From Actinomycetota bacterium (GTDB lineage: Bacteria > Actinomycetota > Actinomycetes > Actinomycetales > Microbacteriaceae): a DNA stretch of 17,393 nt. Made by a program: the position numbers and the translations under genes. The stretch is taken from assembly GCA_009702645.1 (NCBI GenBank), contig WLHO01000003.1, positions 1-17,393 on the forward strand. The letters are read 5' to 3'. This document shows, piece by piece, positions 7,582 to 16,600 of this stretch (its first letter is position 1; each line of letters opens with the position of its first letter). The notes under the pieces are model-generated. The model searched no databases, had not been told where the DNA came from, and worked only from the letters and a program-made list of their open reading frames with translations.

Positions 7582-10056
7582 TTACGCAGTTGCGATGTTT
7601 ACAAGCTTTGGTGCCCGCACAATAACGTTCTTGATTTGCTTTCCGGCCAAGGCATTTTGTACGTTAACCGACGCCATTGCCAACGCCTCCAGCTCAGCTT
7701 CAGAAATGGATGAGGAAACCTCAAACTTGTCCCGGAGTTTGCCATCGACTTGAACTACAGCGGTCAAGCTATCTCTAACCAGCAAGCTTGCAATTGGTTC
7801 CGCAAAACCAGCCAATGCAACGGCTGGCTTGTGGCCAAGTAGCTGCCACATATCTTCTGCGGTGTAGGGAGCGAACAAGCTAAGCGCCTTTGCAACGGTT
7901 TCAGCCGCCTCACGAACAGCTGGATCTGAGCCACCGGCTGAGCCATCAATAGCTTTTCGCAAAGCGTTTACCAATTCCATGATCTTGGCAACACCCACGT
8001 TGAATTTGAATGATTCGATCTGCTCAGGAAACTCCTTCAAGAACAGATGTGTTGCCCTTCGAAGATCGTTATCCCCGGTTGCAAAATCCACACCAGGCTG
8101 GCTTGTGACATCCTTTGCGCATCTCCAAGCACGGGCTAAGAACTTCGCGCTAGCGGCCGGGGAAACATCAGCCCAGTCGATATCGTCTTCTGGAGGGCCA
8201 GCAAAAGCCATTGTTAGACGCACAGCATCTACGCCGTGCTCATCTAGCTGCTCGGAAAGTCGAACAAGGTTGCCGCGAGATTTACTCATCGCCGAGCCAT
8301 TCATCAAAACCATGCCCTGGTTCAAAAGTCTGGTGAAGGGCTCTTCAAATTCAACGTGACCCAGATCGTGAAGCACCTTTGTGAAAAAGCGTGCATAAAG
8401 AAGGTGCAAGATAGCGTGAGTGACTCCACCGACATACTGATCAACCGGAGCCCACTTCTTGGCTTCATCTTTAGGAAATGCCTCTGTGTCTGAGTTTGGA
8501 GAGAGGAACCGTAGGAAATACCAAGAGGAATCCACGAATGTGTCCATGGTGTCGGTATCGCGCTTAGCGGCTTGTCCACACTTCGGGCAAGTGACATTCA
8601 CCCAATCGCTTGCTCCCCCAAGTGGAGAAGTGCCCTTAGGGGAAAGATCCAATCCTTTGGCATCAGGAAGTTTGATTGGAAGCTCACTAGCTGGAACCGG
8701 AACCTCGCCACAAGTTTCGCAATGAACAATTGGAATCGGGGTGCCCCAGTAGCGCTGACGGGAAATCAACCAGTCACGTAGCCTGAAATTCTTGGCTTTT
8801 TTGCCAAGTCCTTTGGCCGCCAGTGTCTCAGTAATTTTTGCAATTGCTTCAATCTTTTTTAGCCCATTGAGCTCACCGGAATTGACCATCACGCCATCGC
8901 CAGTAGTTGCAACACCAGACACAGAAGGATCATCTTCGCCGGTATCGACAACTACCTGAACTGGCAAATTGTTCTGGCGAGCAAAATCTAGATCGCGCTG
9001 GTCGTGCGCTGGAACGGCCATGATTGCACCGGTTCCATAATCAGCAAGTACATAATCAGCAGCCCAAATTGGAAGCTTCTCACCGTTTACTGGATTGATT
9101 GCGAATCTGCCAAGATCGATGCCACGCTTTGGTCTATCGGTTGCAAGTCGATCGATGTCGTTGGTTTTTTTGGTCTCTTCCAAAAAGTCCTGGAACTTGA
9201 TTCGCACCTCTGGTGCTGCCTCGGAAGCTAACTCTGCCGCTAAGTCAGAATCGGCTGCTACGACCATGAAGGTTGCACCGAACAAAGTGTCAGGGCGGGT
9301 TGTGTAAACCTCGATTGGGTTTTTTCTTCCTTCAATCTCGAACTTGACCTCTGCACCGTAGGATCTTCCAATCCAATTGCGCTGCATAGTCAACACCTTC
9401 GCAGGCCAAGCTCCCTCGAGAGTGTCCAGATCATCAAGCAGTCTGTCTGCGTAGTCGGTGACCTTGAAATACCACTGAGTAAGGGCTTTCTTCGTGACGG
9501 CTGTGTCACATCTTTCACAAAGACCCTGCACAACTTGCTCGTTGGCAAGCACGGTTTGACAGGACGGGCACCAGTTAACGTTGGAGTTTTTTCGGTAAGC
9601 CAAACCTTTGTTGTAAAACTCAAGGAACAACCACTGGTTCCACTTGTAGTACTCAGGATCTGAAGTAATAAGTACTCGGTCCCAGTCAAAGCTGCAGGCA
9701 TACCTGCGCATAGAGGCTTTTTGCTGAGCGATGTTGTCGTAGGTCCAGCCCCGAGGATCGAGTCCTCGCTTGATGGCAGCGTTTTCGGCTGGCAGGCCAA
9801 AAGAGTCCCAACCAATTGGGTGCATAACGTTGAAACCTTTTTGGACCCAGTACCTGGCAATCACATCGCCTAGAGCGTAAGCCTCTGCATGACCCATGTG
9901 CAGATCCCCTGAAGGGTACGGAAACATATCCAGCACATACTTCTTGGGTCTTTTATCGTCTGGCTTACCAGAATCAAAAGGCTTTAGTTCGTCCCAAACC
10001 GGCAGCCACTTATCCGTTAACGCCTTAGCGTCAAACTGAACTGGCTCGGTGGACAA
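7582..10056 (-). CDS. leuS: Leucyl-tRNA synthetase
   Basis: LeuRS charges tRNA-Leu in the cytoplasm. The 824-residue class Ia synthetase has the HIGH motif as HMGH (53-56) and a first Cys pair set CPSC (163-166) with CERC (180-183). The CP1 editing domain has [10 protein letters not shown] (251-260) and [12 protein letters not shown] (341-352). A second set is CETC (446-449) with CPKC (490-493), probable zinc sites. The KMSKS loop reads AMSKSRGN (589-596), and an anticodon-binding domain and C-terminal domain follow. Editing appears intact. The first Lys of KMSKS is Ala, which I believe is usual in actinobacterial LeuRS; the essential second Lys is present. The start is TTG at 10056, with AGGAG 7 nt upstream. 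I see no T-box or leader in the 63-nt gap upstream. Confidence 0.97.
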   Translation of the reverse strand: MSTEPVQFDAKALTDKWLPVWDELKPFDSGKPDDKRPKKYVLDMFPYPSGDLHMGHAEAYALGDVIARYWVQKGFNVMHPIGWDSFGLPAENAAIKRGLDPRGWTYDNIAQQKASMRRYACSFDWDRVLITSDPEYYKWNQWLFLEFYNKGLAYRKNSNVNWCPSCQTVLANEQVVQGLCERCDTAVTKKALTQWYFKVTDYADRLLDDLDTLEGAWPAKVLTMQRNWIGRSYGAEVKFEIEGRKNPIEVYTTRPDTLFGATFMVVAADSDLAAELASEAAPEVRIKFQDFLEETKKTNDIDRLATDRPKRGIDLGRFAINPVNGEKLPIWAADYVLADYGTGAIMAVPAHDQRDLDFARQNNLPVQVVVDTGEDDPSVSGVATTGDGVMVNSGELNGLKKIEAIAKITETLAAKGLGKKAKNFRLRDWLISRQRYWGTPIPIVHCETCGEVPVPASELPIKLPDAKGLDLSPKGTSPLGGASDWVNVTCPKCGQAAKRDTDTMDTFVDSSWYFLRFLSPNSDTEAFPKDEAKKWAPVDQYVGGVTHAILHLLYARFFTKVLHDLGHVEFEEPFTRLLNQGMVLMNGSAMSKSRGNLVRLSEQLDEHGVDAVRLTMAFAGPPEDDIDWADVSPAASAKFLARAWRCAKDVTSQPGVDFATGDNDLRRATHLFLKEFPEQIESFKFNVGVAKIMELVNALRKAIDGSAGGSDPAVREAAETVAKALSLFAPYTAEDMWQLLGHKPAVALAGFAEPIASLLVRDSLTAVVQVDGKLRDKFEVSSSISEAELEALAMASVNVQNALAGKQIKNVIVRAPKLVNIATA

Positions 10057-10063
10057 GTTAAGG

Positions 10064-10068
10064 CTCCT
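10064..10068 (-). promoter_or_regulatory. Ribosome binding site supporting the leuS TTG start
   Basis: AGGAG on the minus strand ends 7 nt before the TTG at 10056, an optimal spacing. It fixes the rare start codon for an essential enzyme. Confidence 0.8.
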
Positions 10069-10119
10069 AAAAATTGCAGATAATCCTTTGGCAAGGTTAC
10101 CAAGGCTTAGGGTTTGGAA

Positions 10120-10368
10120 TTACTTTCTTGAAGGCGGCCACAGTGTTATCACTGCGGTAAGAACCGCCCAGCCAAGGGGAATCATGCCTAATCGGTCAGA
10201 CCCCTGCCAGGCAATAACAGCTAGCAGGCTTAGTGCAACTGAGGCACCCAGTGGCCAGTATTTCGAGATCTTGTTTTTTCGAGCAAGCACAGCAAGTACA
10301 ACCGAAGCTGCGCCAATCACAATTAGTCCAAGCAGGATGCCCGTGACAAGTAGTGCTAGATCTTCCAT
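10120..10368 (-). CDS. Small hydrophobic membrane protein of unknown function
   Basis: I do not recognise this 82-residue protein. It is strongly hydrophobic with three likely membrane helices (about 5-29, 38-54 and 60-77), a basic loop RKNKISK after the first helix, and a short basic end (PPSRK). There is no cleavable signal peptide, and no cysteine or clear catalytic motif. The ATG follows the pabB stop by one base (TGA-T-ATG), so it is almost certainly co-transcribed and coupled with pabB. leuS starts 63 nt downstream. The real-gene call rests on this spacing and on the coherent membrane-protein composition over the full length. Confidence 0.8.
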   Translation of the reverse strand: MEDLALLVTGILLGLIVIGAASVVLAVLARKNKISKYWPLGASVALSLLAVIAWQGSDRLGMIPLGWAVLTAVITLWPPSRK

Positions 10369-10369
10369 A

Positions 10370-11698
10370 TCAGTTGCCTTCTAAAGCTCTAAGTAGCGCC
10401 TTGGATTTGAGCATAGTTTCTTCAAACTCACTCGCTGGATCTGAATCAATGGTGATTCCTCCCCCAACTCCCAAACTTGCTGAGTTTCCTTCAAAAACTA
10501 GTGTTCTGATTGTCATCCCGAAATCAGCTGAGCCGTCAAAACCTAAGTATCCAAAAGCACCGGAGTAAATATCCCGCGGAGAGGCTTCAAGCTCTTTCAA
10601 AATCTCAACAGCTCTAATCTTTGGTGCTCCAGTCATCGAGCCTGCTGGGAAACAGGCTGCCAGCGCACTGGTCGCGCTCTGACCGGCTCTCAGAGTTCCC
10701 GTCACGGTACTAACTAGCTGATGTACTGTTGCGTAGCTTTCGATGTCAAAGAGTTTTTCAACCACGATTGAATCTGACTCACAAACGCGGCCTAAATCGT
10801 TTCTCATCAGATCGACAATCATCAGGTTTTCGGCGCGCTCTTTCTCGTTGTTCACCAGCTCGTCTGCAATCTGGGCATCCTCTGCTAGATCTTTAGACCT
10901 TGGCCTAGTTCCCTTGATTGGTTTTGATGAGACTTTGCCGCTTGCGGAAACCTTCAAGAACTGTTCGGGAGATGAGCTCACAATCTCAACATCCCCAAGC
11001 TTTAGATAACCTCCGTATGGTGCGGGGTTTGATTCGCGCAAGGAAAGAAAGGTCTTGAGAGCATCGGCGTCGTGCTCAATGGAAATCTGGTTGGTAAGGC
11101 ACAGCTGAAAAACATCCCCGGTCTTGATGTGCTCCTTGGCTCTTTGGATTAGCTCCAAATAGCTCTGCTTTGAGTGTCGAAGACTGCTGGAGATAAGTTT
11201 CGGTTGCTTGGTTTTTTGTTTATACGCGGCAACTTCCCCGCCTACCAAGGTAAGTCGCAGTAGCGCTGCTCGATACCAGTTCACAAACTCGTCACGGGTT
11301 TCAAATAGACCTATGAAGTACATGCTCTTGGTTGAGTGATCAAAGACCATTGCCCGGTCCACAATCATGAACTGGGACTTTGGATGAATGCCAGCGTTGC
11401 CTTCATCGCCTAGTTCATATCCCAAATACCCCACTAGCCCTGGCCTAAAACTAAAAGGAATCTGCTCGTCGGGAAGCGAAACAAGCTCTTGGTTGATAGC
11501 GCCCAAGTGCTCGCTTGCGAGCGCGAAGGCCTCATCTTCCGCTTTTATGACTGAGCCTGCGGATCCGATTATCGAAACCGGTTCGTCTTGGTTAGTTGAT
11601 CTATCCAGCCAGAATGCATTTGGGTCTTTGGAGTGCATGGCTAGAAAGGCATCGCCTGGGTTTACCCAGCCGCGAAGCTTTTCTATCTCTAGACGCAA
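10370..11698 (-). CDS. pabB: Aminodeoxychorismate synthase component I (PabB)
   Basis: This chorismate-binding enzyme adds ammonia (from a PabA glutaminase partner) to chorismate to give 4-amino-4-deoxychorismate for folate synthesis. The 442-residue protein has a divergent N-terminal domain and the chorismate-binding domain (about 178-437): PIKGTRPR (260-267), DLMRNDLGRV (296-305), FPAGSMTGAPK (350-360) and GGGITIDSDP (412-421). The Lys in PIKGT (K262) is the PabB signature; anthranilate synthase TrpE has PIAGT. No glutaminase domain is fused, so PabA must be encoded elsewhere. The start is TTG at 11698, with AGGTG 7 nt upstream. A PabC-like lyase gene is divergent next to it, supporting the pathway call. 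Confidence 0.92.
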   Translation of the reverse strand: MRLEIEKLRGWVNPGDAFLAMHSKDPNAFWLDRSTNQDEPVSIIGSAGSVIKAEDEAFALASEHLGAINQELVSLPDEQIPFSFRPGLVGYLGYELGDEGNAGIHPKSQFMIVDRAMVFDHSTKSMYFIGLFETRDEFVNWYRAALLRLTLVGGEVAAYKQKTKQPKLISSSLRHSKQSYLELIQRAKEHIKTGDVFQLCLTNQISIEHDADALKTFLSLRESNPAPYGGYLKLGDVEIVSSSPEQFLKVSASGKVSSKPIKGTRPRSKDLAEDAQIADELVNNEKERAENLMIVDLMRNDLGRVCESDSIVVEKLFDIESYATVHQLVSTVTGTLRAGQSATSALAACFPAGSMTGAPKIRAVEILKELEASPRDIYSGAFGYLGFDGSADFGMTIRTLVFEGNSASLGVGGGITIDSDPASEFEETMLKSKALLRALEGN

Positions 11699-11705
11699 AG
11701 TAGCT

Positions 11706-11710
11706 CACCT
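11706..11710 (-). promoter_or_regulatory. Ribosome binding site supporting the pabB TTG start
   Basis: AGGTG on the minus strand ends 7 nt before the TTG at 11698. Confidence 0.65.
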
Positions 11711-11743
11711 AATCGGGGTTTGTTGAAAATCGCTTCTGGAAAT

Positions 11744-11766
11744 GCTCGTAATCTATAGATTAGAGC
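11744..11766. promoter_or_regulatory. Palindrome in the divergent pabB/pabC promoter region
   Basis: A perfect 14-bp palindrome TAATCTATAGATTA (11749-11762) is flanked by GCTC (11744-11747) and GAGC (11763-11766), which also pair. One extra G at 11748 breaks the symmetry. It sits in the 90-nt gap between the divergent genes, 11 nt before the GGAGGA of the plus-strand gene. The TAATCT in each direction resembles a -10 box (TAnnnT), so the site may be two back-to-back -10 elements, an operator, or both. TTGAAA at 11723-11728 is 20 nt from the plus-strand TAATCT, rather too far for a normal -35. Confidence 0.4.
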
Positions 11767-11777
11767 AAGGTCGACCT

Positions 11778-11783
11778 GGAGGA
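11778..11783 (+). promoter_or_regulatory. Ribosome binding site choosing the ATG at 11789
   Basis: GGAGGA lies 5 nt before the ATG at 11789, an excellent match and spacing. A TTG one codon earlier (11786) is only 2 nt away and is therefore unlikely to be the start. Confidence 0.8.
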
Positions 11784-11788
11784 TTTTG

Positions 11789-12580
11789 ATGAGCGTTCTG
11801 GGAGATTTCTATCGCCTAGAAGCTGGCGAGCTAAAGCCGGTTATTGAATCTTTCTCTGATGTGCAACTGAAGGTTGCCGACTCCTGGCTTGTAGACGATG
11901 GTCGCGTTAGATCTTTAGGCGCTCACTTTGAACGTTTCGGGTCTTGGGTCACGAGTGAAGATGCCGAACAGGGTCAGTACTTACCGGGCTTTTTTGCCGA
12001 GATTAGGCGCTTGCTTCCAAGGATCGGGCGTTGGTTTCCGCGTATGGAGTATCACGCTGAGCAGCCTTCAAACCTTCGGCTCTATCTTCGGCTTCGCGAA
12101 GCGCCGGCGAAGATGGAATCTGTTTCACTCTGGAGCTACCCAGAGCCTGATCCTCGTGTTTGTCCTTCCATTAAGGGCCCCGACTTATCTTTGTGTCAGC
12201 AACTAAGGCGCCATGCCAACATGAACGGTGCTGATGAAGCTGTCATTACAAACTCCAAGGGTTTTGTCGCAGAGGGCGCTCTTAGTGCGTTGGTGTGGTG
12301 GCGAGGGGATGTGCTTTGCTCCTCGGATGATCAAACTAATTGGCTGCCTTCGATAACACGTGATGAGGTGCTCTCCATTGCATCCCAAATGGGTTATGAG
12401 GTGAGGCTTGAAAACGTCAAGCCTGAAGAGATAGCCAGATTGCCTATTTGGGCACTTAGTTCCCTAAATGGCATCATGCCGGTTCGCTCATGGGTTGGAA
12501 TTGCCGATGAGCTACCTGAATCGGTGAATCTAGAGGCGTTCTCAAAGCGCCTAAAGCTGCTTAGTACACAGCTGGACTAA
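11789..12580 (+). CDS. pabC: Class IV aminotransferase, probable aminodeoxychorismate lyase (PabC-like)
   Basis: This is a PLP enzyme of fold type IV. Its position divergent from pabB suggests it is the lyase that splits aminodeoxychorismate into p-aminobenzoate and pyruvate. The 263-residue protein aligns with the family around the PLP lysine: K129 in SIKGPDLSL lies 18 residues before GADEAVI, the usual spacing, followed by GFVAEG with the conserved Glu (E162). Two departures from the textbook motif are visible. The region after the Lys lacks the common TxNY/LNRL pattern, and EGxxSNLF is replaced by EGALSALVWW, so the Asn is missing. The substrate is therefore inferred from context; a branched-chain or D-amino-acid aminotransferase is less likely. 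The start is ATG at 11789 because of the GGAGGA. Confidence 0.72.
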   Translation: MSVLGDFYRLEAGELKPVIESFSDVQLKVADSWLVDDGRVRSLGAHFERFGSWVTSEDAEQGQYLPGFFAEIRRLLPRIGRWFPRMEYHAEQPSNLRLYLRLREAPAKMESVSLWSYPEPDPRVCPSIKGPDLSLCQQLRRHANMNGADEAVITNSKGFVAEGALSALVWWRGDVLCSSDDQTNWLPSITRDEVLSIASQMGYEVRLENVKPEEIARLPIWALSSLNGIMPVRSWVGIADELPESVNLEAFSKRLKLLSTQLD

Positions 12581-12627
12581 AGCTAACCATCAGGGTTTTC
12601 TCACCCTTTTCGTGGGATGATTTTCAT

Positions 12628-13287
12628 GTGAATGAAATTCTGGACTGGTTGCTTGCTGGAGTATCCGGCATTGACCCGTTCTGGCGTAACTTCTTTGCAG
12701 GTCTTGCCATCATGCTCGAAACCTCTTTGTTTATCGGGCTGATTGTTCCTGGTGACACTGTGGTCCTGGTTGCCTCCACAGGGGTAGCTGACTTGCCGGA
12801 CTTCTTCTGGTTGGTAGGGGCAGTCCTAATTGGATCGATGATCGGTGAAACCATTGGTTTCTCGATTGGAAGACTCTTTGGGGCAAGGATTAGAGCCTCA
12901 AAGCTAGGCCAGCGCTTTGGTGAAGAGAACTGGAAGCGAGCCGATATCTTCGTTGAAAAGCGCGGCGGGCCAGCAGTTGCAATCTCACGATTCCTGCCAG
13001 TTCTTCACTCGCTGGTGCCAGTGGTGGCTGGGGCCACGACCATGCGCTACAAAACCTTCATTGTCTGGACCTTCGGGGCTTGCCTGGTCTGGGCTAGCAC
13101 CTACGTTGGCATTGGCTACATTGCCAAGGCCAGCTACCAAGAGGTTGCCTCCAACTTCAAATTTGGTGCCCTAGCCTTTGTTGGAATCCTTGCCATCTTC
13201 ATCCTGATTATTCACTTTGCTAAGACCAAGATCTCCAAGGTTGCTGACCAGATGATCGATGAAGAGATCCAAAAAACCAACAAATAA
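12628..13287 (+). CDS. DedA/VTT-family inner membrane protein
   Basis: DedA proteins are membrane transporters or flippases, proposed to return undecaprenyl phosphate or other lipids across the membrane and to support proton-motive force and envelope integrity. The 219-residue protein shows the family features: E31 and P41-G42-D43 in the first re-entrant segment (ETSLFIGLIVPGD), GETIGFSIGR (73-82), and FVEKRGGPAVAISRFLPVLH with R121 and P124, followed by VPVVAG. Several C-terminal helices follow, ending in a basic/acidic cytoplasmic tail. The second conserved Arg of the RFxPxxR motif is His (H127) here. The start is GTG at 12628, with only a weak GGGATG upstream; the nearby ATG at 12626 is followed at once by a stop. 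It lies 47 nt after the pabC-like gene on the same strand. Confidence 0.9.
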   Translation: MNEILDWLLAGVSGIDPFWRNFFAGLAIMLETSLFIGLIVPGDTVVLVASTGVADLPDFFWLVGAVLIGSMIGETIGFSIGRLFGARIRASKLGQRFGEENWKRADIFVEKRGGPAVAISRFLPVLHSLVPVVAGATTMRYKTFIVWTFGACLVWASTYVGIGYIAKASYQEVASNFKFGALAFVGILAIFILIIHFAKTKISKVADQMIDEEIQKTNK

Positions 13288-13343
13288 CTGCCCTTCAGGC
13301 TCGATTTTCCTTTGTCGGTCGATAGCCATACACTAATGATTAT

Positions 13344-13359
13344 TCGAACACTTGTTCGA
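13344..13359 (+). promoter_or_regulatory. LexA (SOS) box upstream of DUF6504-dnaE2
   Basis: TCGAACACTTGTTCGA is a perfect match to the actinobacterial LexA operator TCGAAC-N4-GTTCGA. The symmetry extends five more bases on each side, giving 11-bp arms over 13339-13364. It lies 27 nt upstream of the DUF6504 ATG and is the only such site I see in the window. LexA would repress the unit until DNA damage triggers RecA-promoted LexA cleavage. A weak -35/-10 pair (TTGTCG at 13312-13317, TAATGA at 13334-13339) lies just upstream, so LexA would cover the transcription start region. Confidence 0.93.
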
Positions 13360-13386
13360 ATAATTAGCCGTTTATGGGGAAGATTC

Positions 13387-13677
13387 ATGATTGCAGTCGA
13401 CGAAAACGTCAAAGTGCTAACCAACCGGGCCGGAGAGCCAGTTCGCTTCAGCTGGCGAAATGGCAGCTACCAGGTCACCTCACGCCCAGAGCGCTGGTAT
13501 TCCAGAAAGTCCTGGTGGCTAGAAGCAAGCCGCGCTCAGCGTGGCATCGGATCAGAGGTTTTAGAAGTTGAGATGTGGCGCATCACTGCCAGCAAAGGAA
13601 TCAGCTCCCCCAGTGAATTTGAGCTTCTTCACAGTCAGACAAATGACCGCTGGCAATTGGTTCGAATCTTTGGCTAA
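13387..13677 (+). CDS. DUF6504 family protein, SOS mutasome-associated
   Basis: This 96-residue protein matches the small DUF6504 family found with error-prone polymerase genes in actinobacteria. The pattern is PVRFSWRNGSYQV near residues 18-30, RWYSRKSWW (36-44), EMWRITA (62-68), FELLHSQTNDRWQLVRIFG at the end. It is rich in Trp and Arg. The biochemical role is unknown; by neighbourhood it may be an accessory factor of DnaE2 mutagenesis. The start is ATG at 13387 with GGGGA six nt upstream. An upstream in-frame TTG at 13312 would put the LexA box inside the gene and has no such site. It is the first gene after the LexA box, and dnaE2 follows its stop by 2 nt. Confidence 0.85.
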   Translation: MIAVDENVKVLTNRAGEPVRFSWRNGSYQVTSRPERWYSRKSWWLEASRAQRGIGSEVLEVEMWRITASKGISSPSEFELLHSQTNDRWQLVRIFG

Positions 13678-13679
13678 GT

Positions 13680-16600
13680 ATGTCCTTTACTCACCTAAAC
13701 GTCTGCTCTGCTTACTCGTTTCATTTTGGAACCGCTAAGCCTGATCAGCTTGCGCAAGCTGCGGCAAGCTTTGGTCAGGATGCACTAGCGATAACCGACC
13801 TGAACGGTCTTTACGGAGCGGTGAAACATATCGGGTCGTGCCTAGATAAAAACATCAGTCCAATAGTTGGAGTCCGACTACAGGTTCAAAACCGCGGGAC
13901 AGTAACAATTCTTGCTCGAGGACACAACAAAGGATCTGGCTGGGCTGCTATTTGCAAAATAGTTTCCAAGGCTCAAAGCAAATCAAAAAAAGAAATAGTT
14001 ATATCTGAAAAAGATTTAGCTGAGCTGGTAGCAACCGATGGTAAACCCAACTGCACCATCTTGCTTGGGCCCGACTCTGATTTTGGTCAAGCGGTTATAG
14101 GCTCCAACGCCACTAACTCCGCTAAGTCGCTATTAGCCTGGCAAGAACTAATTCCTAACAGTGAGTGCCTAAGAGTAGAGATTGTCTCTCACTTAACTGA
14201 GCCTGGAACAAACTACTCAACCCTGCAGGCTAGACGAATGCTCCAACTGGCTCTAACAGTTGGCGTTAGCCCTGTTATAACAAACGCGGTCCGCTACCTA
14301 GAACCAGATGATGCACTGACCGGAGATGTTTTAGATGCCGCAAGGCACCTAGAACCGCTGGGGATCTTTACTCCTCAACCCAATGCCCAGGCTTGGCTCA
14401 AACCAGAATCTCTAATGAAACAACTCGCCGTTGAGATAGCGCAGAGCCAAGAGTTAGCAGTAACCCTTCTAAAAAACACCGAGGATCTGGCAAATAGCCT
14501 TCGGCTTGATCCAGTTAGCGACTGCGACTGGTCAAGGCCGAAAACTCCTGAGAAATCAGCCCTAGGAATTGAAGGAAATCCTTTTGAGGTGCTCTGGCAA
14601 AAAGCTCACGCTGGCATTAGCTGGCGCTACCCAAATCTTTCAGAAGACAAGCTGCTTCCGGTTAGACATCGCCTGCATCAAGAGCTAATAACAATCAACA
14701 AGCTGGGCTTTGCAACCTACTTCCTAACTGTTGCCGACGTTGCTCAAATGATTAGAGACATGCGGATTAGAACTGCAGCCCGAGGCTCAGGTGCTGGGTC
14801 ACTAACGAATTACCTGCTGGGAATCAGTGGGGTAGATCCTATTGAGCACGATCTGCTGTTTGAGAGATTTCTAAGTACCGAGCGATCCAGCCTTCCCGAT
14901 ATCGATATCGATGTGGAATCCGCCAGAAGGCATGATATTTATCGAGCCATCTTTAAGCGCTACGGCGGCAATCGAGTCACGCTGCTTTCCATGCAGTCCA
15001 CCTACCGCGGTCGAGGAGCAGTTCGAGATGGCGGCTTGGCACTTGGCTTTGAAGAAGATCAGATTGATGAGATAGCAAAAAGCATCTGGCGCTTCAGTGC
15101 TAGAAACTTCCGGGGAATGCTGGGGCAAAAACCTGAACTTAAAAAACTAGCCCAGCAGGTTGAGCACGATCGCAGACTGAACTTGCTGGTTGATATAACT
15201 GAACGTCTCGATAGATTGCCTAGACACATATCGATGCACCCCTGCGGTGTGATTCTGGGAAATGAGAACCTTCTTTCTTTGACTCCGGTTGAGCCAAGCG
15301 GTTTGGGTCTTCCCATGAGCCAATTCGATAAAGACGATATGGACCCGATGGGAATGCTCAAGCTGGACATTCTTGGAGTTCGGATGCAATCCAGCATGGC
15401 CTACGCAATCAGGGAAATAGAACGTGTCTCGGGCAAAACAATTGATCTTGACTCAATACCTCGCGACGATAAGGAAACCTTCAGGCAAATTAGAACCACC
15501 AACACTCTGGGCGTTTTTCAAATTGAAAGCCCGGGTCAGCGTGAGCTAACTGGAAAACACCAGCCGACTGAGTTCAATGACCTAACTATTCAGATTTCAC
15601 TGTTTAGACCAGGTCCAATGAAAGGCAACATGATTGCCCCGTACTTAGATGGCCGGCACGGTTTTGTGAAGCCCGACCTGATTCATCCAGACCTGGCGCC
15701 AATCCTGAAATCAACTCAAGGGGTTGTGATTTTCCACGAGCAAGTGCTCAAGATTCTGAATGTAATGACTGGGTGCTCTCTTGCCAAGGCGGATGAGCTT
15801 AGAAGAAGCCTCGAAAAAAACCAGCGCCACGTTGAGGGATTCTTTAGGCAAAGCGCAACAAAGCGCGGTTATTCAAAAGCAATTGTTGATCGGATTTGGA
15901 GCGTTCTCGAGGGCTTTGGAAGCTTCGGGTTCTGTAAGGCGCACGGTGCTGCCTTTGCCCTTCCCACCTACCAAAGTGCTTGGCTCAAAACCCACTACCC
16001 CACTGAGTTCCTGGCAGGTCTATTCACACACGACCCCGGGATGTATCCGAAGCGACTACTACTGTCAGAGGCCCGAAGGCTGGGGGTGAAGATACTTCCA
16101 CTTGATGTAAACAAATCAAAAGATGAGTACCTGGTTGAACAAACCATCGACGGTACGGGCATCCGCATGGCAATTACTGATCTGCATGGAATATCAAATT
16201 CAGAAATCTCTCGAATCATCAAACAAGCTCCGTTTGTTGATTTGGCAGATTTTTACCTGCGGGCATCACCCTCCAGGGCAACAATCAAGCGCTTAGCTTT
16301 GGTTGGAGCACTCGATGAGTTGGCCGGCGGCTCGAACGAGCACACCAGAGGAGATGTCCTAGAGCGAGTGCGTCAGCTGACAGCCCTGAAGGCCAAACCG
16401 AAGCTTGATCAAAATCAGCCGATGCTTGATTTTGAAGCAACAGAGCAAATGCCCTCTGGCTTTTCCGATATCTCATCCGCTGGACAAATTCAAGCCGAGC
16501 TTGACCTACTGGGCATGGATGTCACAGATCATCAACTGGCTAAGTATCAACCGATGCTTGATCAGATGGGTGTTGTTAGATCCAGTGAGCTGGTGTCACT

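Noticed and set aside
7568..7589. Hairpin at the leuS stop codon, a candidate terminator before comEA
   Set aside because: Nine-nt arms with one mismatch and no T-tract on the minus strand; it overlaps the leuS end. Probably not a terminator, so comEA is likely read through from leuS.
10057..10119. Imperfect inverted repeat (CCTTGG / CCAAAGG) in the leuS leader
   Set aside because: It is short with mismatches, and neither a T-box core nor a T-tract is present in the 63-nt gap.
11786..11788. TTG one codon before the PabC-like ATG
   Set aside because: It lies only 2 nt from GGAGGA, too close; ATG at 11789 is better placed.
12592..12610. AGGGT/ACCCT hairpin followed by Ts between the PabC-like and DedA genes
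   Set aside because: The stem has only 5 bp with a 6-nt loop and four Ts; too weak to call a terminator.
13312..13386. Upstream TTG that would extend the DUF6504 protein by 25 residues
   Set aside because: It has no ribosome binding site and would put the LexA operator inside the coding region; ATG 13387 has GGGGA at good spacing and matches the family N-terminus.
14470..14490. AAAACACCGAGG in dnaE2, also present in the rpsT/holA terminator
   Set aside because: A 12-nt match without the second arm or any other shared flank; taken as chance.
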